A stretch of DNA of 64,000 bases from HIMB114 sp965655605 (GTDB lineage Bacteria; Pseudomonadota; Alphaproteobacteria; Pelagibacterales; Pelagibacteraceae): contig CBFHHD010000001.1 of the NCBI GenBank assembly GCA_965655605.1, positions 5,680 through 69,679 of the forward strand, in the 5' to 3' direction. This document shows positions 27,037 to 34,330 of the stretch, one piece after another (the stretch's first letter is position 1; each line of letters begins with the position of its first letter). A program made the position numbers and the translations under genes. The notes beneath the pieces were generated by a model. It saw only the letters and a list, made by a program, of their open reading frames with translations. It did not search any database and was not told where the DNA came from.

Positions 27037-28422
27037 TTAAAATTCCTTTTTAAGCTTGTTAATCATTTTAATAACATTTTTTGGAGAAGTTCCACCATAA
27101 GATACTTTTGAATTTACAGAATTCTTAATGGAAAGCACTTTCAGCACATCTTCTTTTATAGAGATATCAATTTTTTTTATATCCTGAAAAGATAATTGAT
27201 CTAGAGGTAAACCTTTTTTTTCAGCAATATTTACAAGTTGTGCAGATTTTTCATGAGCATTTCTAAAGCTCATTCCTTTTTTAACTAAGTAGTCTGCAAA
27301 ATCTGTAGCAGTGGTATAACCCTCATTTGCATACTTCATCATTATATCTTTGTTTGGTGCTATACTATCTACTAACTCTCTTGCTATTTGTAAGTTGAGT
27401 TTTAAAATATCATAAGTTTCAAATACTGGCTTCTTGTCTTCTTGCATATCTTTGGAATAAGAAAGCGGCAATCCTTTCATGGTAACTAAAAGGGAATTCA
27501 GATTTCCAAAAATAGAACCAGATTTTCCTCTTAATAATTCTGCACCATCTGGGTTCTTTTTCTGAGGCATAATTGAAGACCCGGTAAGCATTTTGTCATT
27601 AATATTTATCATATTAACAATATCAGAATTCCACAAAATAATCTCCTCAGCTAATCTTGAAAGGTGTACAGAACATAGGCTTGAAACAAATAAAAATTCA
27701 AGCGCATAATCTCTATCAGAAACGCCATCAATTGAATTGTCAGTTGGTTTTTTAAAACCCAGTAATTTAGATGTCAGATGTCTATCAATATTAAAACTTG
27801 TTCCAGCTAAAGCAGCAGAACCCAAAGGGTTTTCATTTGAATTTTCTATAACATTTATAAATTTTTTATAATCTCTTTTAAACATTTCAACATAGGCCAA
27901 CAAATAGTGCGAAAACAAAACAGGTTGAGCATTTTTCAGGTGAGTAAAACCTGGCATTATTACTTTTATGTTTTTAGTCGCAATTTTCAATAATGATTTA
28001 TTTAACTTTTTAATTTCATATCCAAGGTCTTTTGAAGCATTTATAATCCAAAGTTTAAAATCTGTTGTTACTTGATCATTTCTAGATCTTGCAATATGTA
28101 AAAATCCAGCCTCATAACCAATTATTTCAAATAATCTTTTTTCAATATTTAAATGAATATCTTCCTGATCTTTACTAAAGTTAAACTTTTTAGAATTAAT
28201 TTCTTTTTTAATTTTTTCTAACCCAACAATAATTTTTTTTGATATTGAATTTGTAATTATTTTTTTTTTTGCAAGCATTTTACAGTGAGCAATTGAACCA
28301 TTAATATCTTGTTGGTATAACTTTTTGTCTATTTCAATAGATGCATTTATTTCTGTTAGAAGCTTAGAAGGTCTTAGCTTCATTCTTTTACCCCAAACTT
28401 TATTTGCTTTAGTTTTGTTCAT
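27037..28422 (-). CDS. argH: Argininosuccinate lyase
   Basis: Splits argininosuccinate to arginine and fumarate. It is a fumarase/aspartase superfamily member of 461 residues with the signature GSSIMPQKKNPDGAELLRGK near residues 277-296 and the earlier SRNDQVTTDFKLW and GFTHLKNAQPV motifs with active-site His/Thr/Lys. The start MNKTKANKVWGKRM fits the family. It is the first gene of argH-lptM-lysA-plsC and diverges from the TlpA-like gene with 20 bases between starts, so promoters must overlap. Confidence 0.97.
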   Translation of the reverse strand: MNKTKANKVWGKRMKLRPSKLLTEINASIEIDKKLYQQDINGSIAHCKMLAKKKIITNSISKKIIVGLEKIKKEINSKKFNFSKDQEDIHLNIEKRLFEIIGYEAGFLHIARSRNDQVTTDFKLWIINASKDLGYEIKKLNKSLLKIATKNIKVIMPGFTHLKNAQPVLFSHYLLAYVEMFKRDYKKFINVIENSNENPLGSAALAGTSFNIDRHLTSKLLGFKKPTDNSIDGVSDRDYALEFLFVSSLCSVHLSRLAEEIILWNSDIVNMININDKMLTGSSIMPQKKNPDGAELLRGKSGSIFGNLNSLLVTMKGLPLSYSKDMQEDKKPVFETYDILKLNLQIARELVDSIAPNKDIMMKYANEGYTTATDFADYLVKKGMSFRNAHEKSAQLVNIAEKKGLPLDQLSFQDIKKIDISIKEDVLKVLSIKNSVNSKVSYGGTSPKNVIKMINKLKKEF

Positions 28423-28442
28423 TTTAATTTATTATAATATTT

Positions 28443-28973
28443 ATGTTTCGTATTTTGTTATTTACAAAATTATCTCTTTTAATATTTATTACTAATATTG
28501 CTTATTCTCAACCAAATATAAATAAAACATTTACCAATTTAATTCTTCACAAATCTCCAAGAGATTTGCCAATTTTGCAAATAGAAAATAAAGATAAAAA
28601 AATCGAGGTTTTAAGTGATTTTTCGTCAAAAGTTACTTTGATAAATTTTTGGGCAACATGGTGTGCCCCATGCAAAAAAGAAATGCCCAAACTAGATAGA
28701 TTGGTAAAGAATGTTGGAAGTAAACAATTAAAAGTATTGGCTATTAATATAGAAAATAAAAATTATGAAGATATCAAAAAGTTTTTAGATGATTTAAAAA
28801 TTAAAAACTTTGACTCTGTCTTTGATAGAAAATTAAAAATTGTAAAAAGTTTGCAATTAAGAGGAATACCTGTGACTCTAGTAGTTAACAACAATGGCAA
28901 AGAAATTGCTAGGATTTTGGGCGATTTAGACTTTGAGCAAAAAGAGTTTGTAGATTGGGTAAAATCTTTTTAG
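28443..28973 (+). CDS. tlpA: TlpA/ResA-like thiol-disulfide oxidoreductase
   Basis: Thioredoxin-fold protein with a signal peptide or anchor (residues about 1-22, LLFTKLSLLIFITNIAYS) and the active site FWATWCAPCKKEMP (WCxxC near residues 74-78), with the cis-proline in LRGIPVTLVV. It has 176 residues. Such periplasmic TlpA proteins reduce disulfides, for example during cytochrome c or oxidase assembly; the exact partner is not visible. In many alphaproteobacteria tlpA lies divergent from argH with lysA beyond it, exactly as here. Confidence 0.88.
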   Translation: MFRILLFTKLSLLIFITNIAYSQPNINKTFTNLILHKSPRDLPILQIENKDKKIEVLSDFSSKVTLINFWATWCAPCKKEMPKLDRLVKNVGSKQLKVLAINIENKNYEDIKKFLDDLKIKNFDSVFDRKLKIVKSLQLRGIPVTLVVNNNGKEIARILGDLDFEQKEFVDWVKSF

Positions 28974-29177
28974 TTATTTTCCAGTTATATAGGCCAAAGA
29001 CATTAAAATTACTATTGCGCAGAACTGCAACATCACACGCATTTGCATGAGCTTGTTACTTTTCTTTTTGCTATTAATGTCACCACCTTTAAAAAAAGTT
29101 TTTAAACCTCTAATAAGGACCACAGCAACTGCAATCATAGCTAAAATTGCAATAAATTTTAAAGTATTTTCAGTCAT
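28974..29177 (-). CDS. HIG1-domain small membrane protein
   Basis: A 67-residue protein with two predicted membrane helices (about 7-27 and 45-65) joined by a basic loop. The loop and second helix read KSNKLMQMRVMLQFCAIVIL, which matches the SNKLMRxRVxxQ core of the HIG1 (hypoxia-induced) family. Mitochondrial relatives assist respiratory supercomplex and oxidase assembly; bacterial roles are little known. Its stop abuts the convergent TlpA-like gene. Confidence 0.8.
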   Translation of the reverse strand: MTENTLKFIAILAMIAVAVVLIRGLKTFFKGGDINSKKKSNKLMQMRVMLQFCAIVILMSLAYITGK

Positions 29178-29219
29178 TTGATTGTACTAACATAAATTAA
29201 TATTAAGTATAATAATAAA

Positions 29220-29861
29220 ATGTCTTTAAAAGTTTTAGAACTTAAAAATAACTCTGATAAATGTCGAAAGCTTGTTTATATTTTACATGGATACGGTGCC
29301 GATGGAAATGATCTCATATCATTGGCATCACATTGGCAACGTTTTTTACCAAACTTTTACTTTTGTGCGCCTAACGCACCAAATATTTGTCAGGTAAATT
29401 CAGGAGGATTTGAATGGTTTGATTTAATGCAAACTGATCAAAATAAAATAAAGCAAGAAACATTAATTTCCCTAGATATGTTAAAAATATCAATTGATGA
29501 AAAATTATCTAATTTAGGCTTAAGTAATAACGATTTAATAATAATAGGATTTTCACAAGGCACCATGATGGGTATTCAATATGCTGCAAGTCAAGAAAAA
29601 CCTATAAATGGCGTTCTTGGGTATTCTGGAAGAATCTATGATCAAAAGTTATTTTTAGAAAAAGCTGTATCAAGTACAAAAATAAAATTATTGCACGGCA
29701 ATAGTGATGAAATTGTTCCAGTAGAGGAAATGTACAAAACAGTTGAGTTTTTAAAAAAACAAAACTTTAATGTTGATTATAAGGTTTATCAGGGTTTGGG
29801 ACATTCCATATCTCCTGAAGGATTAAGTGACGGTTTAAATTTTATAAAAGATTTAAATTAA
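29220..29861 (+). CDS. Alpha/beta hydrolase, phospholipase/carboxylesterase family
   Basis: Serine esterase of 213 residues. The family features are LHGYGADGNDLI near residue 22, the nucleophile in IIGFSQGTMMG near 112, the aspartate in LHGNSDEIVPVEEM and the histidine in GLGHSISPEG. Relatives hydrolyse short-chain esters or depalmitoylate proteins; the substrate is not predictable. It starts at 29220 with AATAATAAA before the ATG and no obvious Shine-Dalgarno. Confidence 0.86.
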   Translation: MSLKVLELKNNSDKCRKLVYILHGYGADGNDLISLASHWQRFLPNFYFCAPNAPNICQVNSGGFEWFDLMQTDQNKIKQETLISLDMLKISIDEKLSNLGLSNNDLIIIGFSQGTMMGIQYAASQEKPINGVLGYSGRIYDQKLFLEKAVSSTKIKLLHGNSDEIVPVEEMYKTVEFLKKQNFNVDYKVYQGLGHSISPEGLSDGLNFIKDLN

Positions 29862-29873
29862 TAAAACTTTAAC

Positions 29874-29902
29874 TTGATCAACTTTATAAATATGTCTATC
29901 TT
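29874..29902 (+). promoter_or_regulatory. Possible sigma-70 promoter before HNH gene
   Basis: TTGATC (29874-29879), a 17-base spacer and TATCTT (29897-29902), ending seven bases before the ATG at 29909. If used, the HNH mRNA would be leaderless or nearly so. The -10 match is moderate. Confidence 0.35.
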
Positions 29903-29908
29903 GTTCAA

Positions 29909-30478
29909 ATGATTGCAACATCAAGTGAAAACCTTCCACTTGAAAAATGTCCTGCATTAGTACTCAATGCTGACTATAGACCATTGAGCTATTATCCTTT
30001 GTCACTTTGGAGCTGGCAAGATGCAGTAAGAGATGTTTTTTTGAATAGAGTAAATATTGTTTCTGAATATGATAGGGAAATCAGAAGTCCCTCATTTAAA
30101 ATGAAATTACCAAGCGTTATCTCTCTTAAGTACTTCGTGAAACCCTCTGAGTTTTCTAATTTTACAAGATTTAATGTTTTTTTAAGAGATAAATTTTCAT
30201 GTTTATATTGTGGTGATAAAAAAAATTTAACTTTTGATCACGTCATCCCAAAATCTTTAGGAGGTTTAACAACTTGGGAAAATGTTGCCACTGCCTGTTC
30301 ACCATGCAATGTTAAAAAAGGCGGTAAAATGCCTAAGGATTGTGGAATGTTACCTTCTACGAAACCATTTAAACCAACAGAAGAACAATTACACAGAAAT
30401 GGAAGAAACTTTCCACCTAATTTTCTACATCAAAGCTGGTTGGATTATTTATATTGGGACGTTAAACTTGAGCCGTAA
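29909..30478 (+). CDS. HNH endonuclease family protein
   Basis: A 189-residue protein with a well-conserved alphaproteobacterial N-terminus (LVLNADYRPLSYYPLSLWSW) followed by an HNH nuclease fold: FSCLYCGDKKNLTFDHVIPK, then GGLTTWENVATACSPCN. The two CxxC pairs bind zinc and the DH..N..H-like set forms the metal site. This is a widespread chromosomal family of uncertain role, often proposed in DNA repair, rather than a restriction or homing enzyme; nothing around it suggests mobility. Its stop abuts the convergent coq7. Confidence 0.85.
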   Translation: MIATSSENLPLEKCPALVLNADYRPLSYYPLSLWSWQDAVRDVFLNRVNIVSEYDREIRSPSFKMKLPSVISLKYFVKPSEFSNFTRFNVFLRDKFSCLYCGDKKNLTFDHVIPKSLGGLTTWENVATACSPCNVKKGGKMPKDCGMLPSTKPFKPTEEQLHRNGRNFPPNFLHQSWLDYLYWDVKLEP

Positions 30479-31015
30479 TTAAATTTTCTTAGCAACCTCT
30501 ATTGCAATTTTTGACCCTGTCTTAATCATAAAATCTAAAATGCCATATGGGCCCTCCTTTGTTGAACCTTCCTCATAAGCAATATCACGATGCTCTAGTT
30601 CATCTTGTCTAAATTTTTTAATTTTTTTTATCAGATCTTTTTCGTCTTTTTCATTTTTTTCTAAATGATTAATTTGTGTCTGATAATGTTTTTCAATAAC
30701 TTCTTCTACGGATGAAGTGCATAACATTGTCGCTTTTTTCCCCATCAATCCAGTTGCAAAACCTAAACCTTTTCCAAGAACATCCCACAAAGGAAGGAGT
30801 AGAGTAGGTCGAATTTTTCTATCAGCTAACTGCTGTTCAAAATATTTGAGATGTTCCTTTTCGTGTTCTTTCATCTCAGAAATTTTATTTTCCATTTCAG
30901 GATCAGATTTCAAAAGTTGAAGAGCAAGAAGTTGGCCATCATAAATATTAACCGCACCTCTTTCGCCAGCATGATCTACTCGTATGATTTCTTCAATTTT
31001 ATTATTTTTTTTCAT
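30479..31015 (-). CDS. coq7: Demethoxyubiquinone hydroxylase (COQ7 family)
   Basis: Di-iron hydroxylase of the penultimate ubiquinone step. Ligand motifs are visible: RVDHAGERGAVNIY with the first Glu, MKEHEKEHLKYFE (ExxH), VEEVIEKHYQTQ and FRQDELEHRDIA (second ExxH). It has 178 residues, like COQ7 rather than the longer UbiF flavoprotein, and so needs oxygen. The start overlaps the dsbB 3-prime end by 14 bases. Confidence 0.92.
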   Translation of the reverse strand: MKKNNKIEEIIRVDHAGERGAVNIYDGQLLALQLLKSDPEMENKISEMKEHEKEHLKYFEQQLADRKIRPTLLLPLWDVLGKGLGFATGLMGKKATMLCTSSVEEVIEKHYQTQINHLEKNEKDEKDLIKKIKKFRQDELEHRDIAYEEGSTKEGPYGILDFMIKTGSKIAIEVAKKI

Positions 31016-31490
31016 TTCTTATAATATGTATTGAAATAAGAAAAAATACAATATTAGTTATAAAATTTAGTGTCGATAAAGATAAGCCAAATATTCTAAA
31101 GGTCACTTCTGAACAACCTTTGATGCCATTATTAGTTAATTGTTTTAGTAATTCTTCTTTGTTAATTACCTTCTCTTTTGTCAAACAAACCTTTGTTTCT
31201 GAAAAAATTTTTTGCTCTACCCCGATATGATAAAATGAAATTGATAAGTTAATTAATATAAAAAAAATTAGCATATAGGCTGCATTTTTAAATTTCTTAA
31301 AATTAATTATAAGTAAAGATAATATTAATAAGTTAAAAAAATATGGAATTCTTTGATATTTACAGAGCGCACAAGCATAAATATTTAAAATGTATTCAAT
31401 AAAATATACTGTAAGTAAAATTAAAATATGAGAAACTAATAAAAATTTTAGTAAATTTTTATTTTTAAAATTACCCAATAAATGCTTCAT
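31002..31490 (-). CDS. dsbB: Disulfide bond formation protein DsbB family
   Basis: Four-helix membrane protein that reoxidises DsbA and passes electrons to quinone. Starting at MKHLLGNFKN gives 162 residues; 12 codons further upstream lie inside the neighbouring gene. The first redox pair is CALC after helix 2 start (IYACALCKYQRIPY), and a second cysteine pair lies in the periplasmic loop (KVCLTK and KGCSEV). Predicted helices are about 14-33, 46-63, 65-85 and 135-155. Overlaps coq7 and the DedA-like gene, so one transcript with both; a quinone-linked role fits coq7. Confidence 0.8.
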   Translation of the reverse strand: MKHLLGNFKNKNLLKFLLVSHILILLTVYFIEYILNIYACALCKYQRIPYFFNLLILSLLIINFKKFKNAAYMLIFFILINLSISFYHIGVEQKIFSETKVCLTKEKVINKEELLKQLTNNGIKGCSEVTFRIFGLSLSTLNFITNIVFFLISIHIIRNEKK

Positions 31491-32088
31491 AATTATTATA
31501 AATAAAATAAGCGATAATAAATCCACTAAATAGTAAAGCAGTAATTAATAGTAAAATTTTACCAGAAAACTTTTCAATATATGGAAGTATTTTATGTCCA
31601 AAGAAACTTAGCAAACCAGCAAGAATAAAAAATCTCGACCCTCTGGTAATAGTTGCAACAACAATAAAAATAAAAAAATTAAAATGAATTAATCCACTTG
31701 AAATTGTTAAAAGCTTAAAAGGTACTGGTGTAAAACCAGCTATTGCTAATAATATCACCCAAGCCCAAAAACCTTTACCAACTTTAATCTTATCTTTAAA
31801 GCTTGCAAAGCCTTCAAAACCATAGAATTCAAAAATATGAACTCCCAATTCTTTATAAAAAAAATAACCAACCCCATATCCAATTACCCCTCCCAATACT
31901 GATGACAAAGTGGCAATAGTACCAATTTGTATCCATCTTTTCTTTTGAGCCAAAGTCATTGGGATGATCATGACATCAGGAGGTATAGGAAAAAAAATAC
32001 TTTCAATTATACAAATAAACGACAAGAAAAATTTTGAACTCTTGTGAGCTGCTAAAGAGACCGTTTTATTGAATAATTTTTTGAACAT
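31471..32088 (-). CDS. DedA/VTT-domain membrane protein (YqaA-like)
   Basis: Integral membrane protein of 205 residues when started at MFKKLFNKTV; the frame is open 24 codons upstream to 32160, but that part is Phe/Lys-rich and lies before the tRNA. The VTT/DedA core is present: ESIFFPIPPDVMIIPMTLAQ, GGVIGYGVGYFFYKELG and AGFTPVPFKLLTISSGL. The family takes part in lipid or proton-linked membrane homeostasis; the substrate is unknown here. It is the first gene of the group with dsbB and coq7. Confidence 0.82.
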   Translation of the reverse strand: MFKKLFNKTVSLAAHKSSKFFLSFICIIESIFFPIPPDVMIIPMTLAQKKRWIQIGTIATLSSVLGGVIGYGVGYFFYKELGVHIFEFYGFEGFASFKDKIKVGKGFWAWVILLAIAGFTPVPFKLLTISSGLIHFNFFIFIVVATITRGSRFFILAGLLSFFGHKILPYIEKFSGKILLLITALLFSGFIIAYFIYNNYEAFIG

Positions 32089-32164
32089 CAGGCTAGTTGA
32101 TACACACTTTTTAAAAAAAAAAACATACAAAAACTTTTTACTTATGTAATAATTATACAATAAT

Positions 32165-32247
32165 GGGCGAATGGCGGAATTGGTAGACGCAGCGGACTCA
32201 AAATCCGCCGGGAAACCTTGGGGGTTCGACTCCCCCTTCGCCCACCA
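32165..32247 (+). tRNA. tRNA-Leu (anticodon CAA)
   Basis: An 83-base tRNA with acceptor stem GGGCGAA/TTCGCCC, D arm around TGGCGGAATTGGTAGACGCA, anticodon stem GCGGA/TCCGC enclosing the loop CTCAAAA (anticodon CAA, reading TTG), a class II variable arm (CGGGAAACCTTG region), T loop GGGGGTTCGACTCCCCC and genomically encoded CCA at 32245-32247. The long variable arm identifies leucine. TATACA at 32154-32159 is a plausible -10 element. Confidence 0.96.
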
Positions 32248-32252
32248 AGATT

Positions 32253-33944
32253 ATGAATATTAATAAATTAAATAATTTAATTGAACTTTTTCAAGAACAA
32301 GAAAAAGTTTATAAAAATCAAGAATTTTTATTCAATATAACAAAAGAGAAAAACTTAGTCTCAATAACTTGGAACGAAGTTTTGTTGAAGGTTTCTTCAT
32401 TAGCAAAATATCTAAATGAAAAGTCTGTAACAAAGGGCGACAGGGTTATGATTGTGTCAGAGGGCAGGCCAGAGTGGATGATTAGCGACCTTTCTATTAT
32501 TGCAAATTCTGCCATTAGCGTTCCAAATTATACAACTTATACAAAAAAAGATTTTGAGTTTGTATTAAAAGATAGTGAACCTAAAGGTTTGATAGTTTCA
32601 AACAAACAACTATTACAAAAAGTTTTAGAAGCTGCCAGATCAATAAATTATGAATTTAATTTTATTTTAACATTTGAAAAGATTGATCAATATGACAACA
32701 TTAATAATATAAAGAATATTGAAAACTCCATGTTTGTATGTGAAGCATCTAGAAAGGATCCTGCATGCATAATCTACACTTCAGGTACCCAGGGAAACCC
32801 AAAGGGTGTTGTGTTAAGCCATGGGGGAATTCTAGCAAATTGTGAAGATGCAAAAAATCTAGTTGGAGAACTAAATGTCAGTAGACCAAGATTTATTACT
32901 TGGTTGCCATTATCACACTCTTATGAGCATACCGTACAGTTTGTGCAAATTTCTTTGGGTGCAAAAATTTATTATTCTCCAGTAATTGAAAAATTGTTAG
33001 AAAATATAAAAATTGCCAAACCTCATGTTATGACAGCGGTTCCTCGATTTTATAACAATCTATATAATAAAATGTTAGGTGGAGTTAAAAAATCTTCAAA
33101 AGTGAAAAAATATCTCTTTTTTAAAACATTGGAGCTTGGATCTAAAAAATTTAATAAACAAGATTTAAATTTAGTGGAAAAATTAATTGATCCAATATTG
33201 GATATTTTAGTTAGAAATAAAGTGATAAGTAATTTTGGAGGTAATTTGAAAGCATTTGTATCTGGTGGAGGCCCACTGGACAAAAATGTAGGTTTATTTT
33301 TAAATGCACTTGGACTCAAAACATTACAAGGTTACGGATTAACAGAAACTTCACCTGTTGTATCTTGTAACCCCGTATATGGTATCAAGATTGATAGTGT
33401 TGGAAAAGTTTTTTCAAATAATGAAGTTAAGATTGCTAATGATGGTGAAATATTAGTCAAAGGAGAAAATGTCATGCTTGGTTATTGGAAAAATGAAAAT
33501 GCAACTAAAGAAGTTTTAAAAGAGAGTTGGTTACATACTGGTGATATTGGTACCCTAGATCAAGATGGATACCTTAGAATCACTGATAGAAAAAAAGATA
33601 TTATCGTTACTATTGGCGGTGATAACATTTCACCTTCGAAAATTGAAAATTTATTGTGTTTACATGATCAAATTGAACAAGCTTATGTGCATGGCGATAA
33701 TGAAAAATATCTATCATGTTTAGTTGTCTTAAATAAAAATATAGAAATAAGTGAAACAGAAGTAAAAAACTTAATTGAAAAGACTAATCAAGACTTAGCA
33801 GCAATTGAAAAAATAAAAAAATATCATGTAATAGAAGAAGAATTTACAGTTGAAAATGAATTACTCACACCAACAATGAAGATCAGAAGGTATAAAATTA
33901 AATCAAAATACAAAAATATTTTAGAAAATTTTTATAAAAACTAA
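32253..33944 (+). CDS. Long-chain acyl-CoA synthetase (AMP-forming)
   Basis: Adenylate-forming enzyme of 563 residues. ATP-binding P-loop YTSGTQGNPKGVV near residue 175, then YGLTETSPVVSC near 362, TGDIGTLDQDGYLRITDRKKDI near 430 and a C-terminal domain. This pattern is that of FadD/LACS-type ligases with N-terminal GDRVMIVSEGRPEW; substrate is probably a fatty acid, not certain. The ATG is only five bases after the tRNA-Leu CCA, so no upstream start is possible and no Shine-Dalgarno is seen. Confidence 0.88.
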   Translation: MNINKLNNLIELFQEQEKVYKNQEFLFNITKEKNLVSITWNEVLLKVSSLAKYLNEKSVTKGDRVMIVSEGRPEWMISDLSIIANSAISVPNYTTYTKKDFEFVLKDSEPKGLIVSNKQLLQKVLEAARSINYEFNFILTFEKIDQYDNINNIKNIENSMFVCEASRKDPACIIYTSGTQGNPKGVVLSHGGILANCEDAKNLVGELNVSRPRFITWLPLSHSYEHTVQFVQISLGAKIYYSPVIEKLLENIKIAKPHVMTAVPRFYNNLYNKMLGGVKKSSKVKKYLFFKTLELGSKKFNKQDLNLVEKLIDPILDILVRNKVISNFGGNLKAFVSGGGPLDKNVGLFLNALGLKTLQGYGLTETSPVVSCNPVYGIKIDSVGKVFSNNEVKIANDGEILVKGENVMLGYWKNENATKEVLKESWLHTGDIGTLDQDGYLRITDRKKDIIVTIGGDNISPSKIENLLCLHDQIEQAYVHGDNEKYLSCLVVLNKNIEISETEVKNLIEKTNQDLAAIEKIKKYHVIEEEFTVENELLTPTMKIRRYKIKSKYKNILENFYKN

Positions 33945-34013
33945 TAAAAACCTAGAAAACATTAATTTTTTTTAAAAAAAATTATTTTTTAAATTTAAAC
34001 TTTGAATTGAATT

Positions 34014-34047
34014 TTGTTTAAAGTTTGCACTTGTTTAAAAGTTTGAC
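34014..34047 (+). repeat. Tandem 17-bp direct repeat upstream of the basic protein gene
   Basis: TTGTTTAAAGTTTGCAC (34014-34030) is followed directly by TTGTTTAAAAGTTTGAC (34031-34047), differing by one inserted A and one or two end bases. TTTAAAGTTT (34017-34026) is perfectly complementary to AAACTTTAAA at 34110-34119, next to the Shine-Dalgarno, and pairs with one G-U to AAACTTTGAA at 33997-34006. It could be a protein-binding array in DNA or RNA strands of a switch. Confidence 0.6.
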
Positions 34048-34071
34048 TTTATTAGCGAATTCGTTTTTAAC
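34043..34071 (+). promoter_or_regulatory. Possible promoter before the basic protein gene
   Basis: TTGACT (34043-34048), a 17-base spacer, then TTTAAC (34066-34071). The -35 match is good and the -10 weak. If used, transcription begins near 34078 and the 5-prime leader is about 55 bases, including the hairpin at 34084-34104. The -35 overlaps the second copy of the direct repeat, the position of a regulator site. Confidence 0.4.
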
Positions 34072-34083
34072 TTATTTAAACGA

Positions 34084-34104
34084 ATCGTATAACTTTTATA
34101 CGAT
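34084..34104 (+). repeat. Perfect 9-bp hairpin in the leader
   Basis: ATCGTATAA (34084-34092), loop CTT, TTATACGAT (34096-34104). It is 28 bases upstream of the ATG and not followed by a T-run, so it is not a terminator. A second inverted repeat, ATTCGTTT (34059-34066) with AAACGAAT (34078-34085), overlaps its left arm by two bases, so the two stems compete. Confidence 0.6.
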
Positions 34105-34132
34105 GCTCCAAACTTTAAAGGGAGGAACGGAG

Positions 34133-34267
34133 ATGGCTAAAAAAAGAAAAAAAGCTAAAAAGGCTACTAAGAAAAAAGCCAAAAAAGCTACTAAGAAAAA
34201 AGCACCTAAAAGAAAAAAAGCTAAAAAAGCTAAGAAAGCTAAAAAAGCTAAGAAAAGAAAAAGATAG
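34133..34267 (+). CDS. Histone-H1-like lysine/alanine-rich small protein
   Basis: A 44-residue protein of almost only Lys, Ala, Arg and Thr, built of KKAKKATKKKAKKATKKKA and KAKKAKKAKKAKKRKR repeats, like the C-terminal tails of eukaryotic H1 and bacterial H1-like proteins. It should bind DNA or RNA non-specifically; no fold is expected. GGGAGG at 34120-34125 is a strong Shine-Dalgarno placed seven bases before the ATG, which decides this start over the frame opening at 34025. A long regulatory-looking upstream region and a strong terminator frame it as a monocistronic, probably highly expressed gene. Confidence 0.85.
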   Translation: MAKKRKKAKKATKKKAKKATKKKAPKRKKAKKAKKAKKAKKRKR

Positions 34268-34291
34268 TATTTCTTTCTTAATTTCTTTTAG

Positions 34292-34330
34292 AAAAAAACG
34301 CTCTTCTAATCCAGAAGGGCGTTTTTTTTT
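34292..34330. terminator. Bidirectional rho-independent terminator
   Basis: AACGCTCTTCT (34297-34307), loop AATCC, AGAAGGGCGTT (34313-34323) make an 11-bp stem with one T-G wobble; flanking A-runs and T-runs extend it by up to five A-T pairs and give a U tract in both directions. It ends the basic-protein gene on the plus strand and carD on the minus strand, whose stop codon touches its edge. Confidence 0.9.

Noticed and set aside
29909..30478. HNH gene as part of a restriction, homing or defence module
   Set aside because: It is the common chromosomal alphaproteobacterial HNH family, with no methylase, intron or defence partner nearby.
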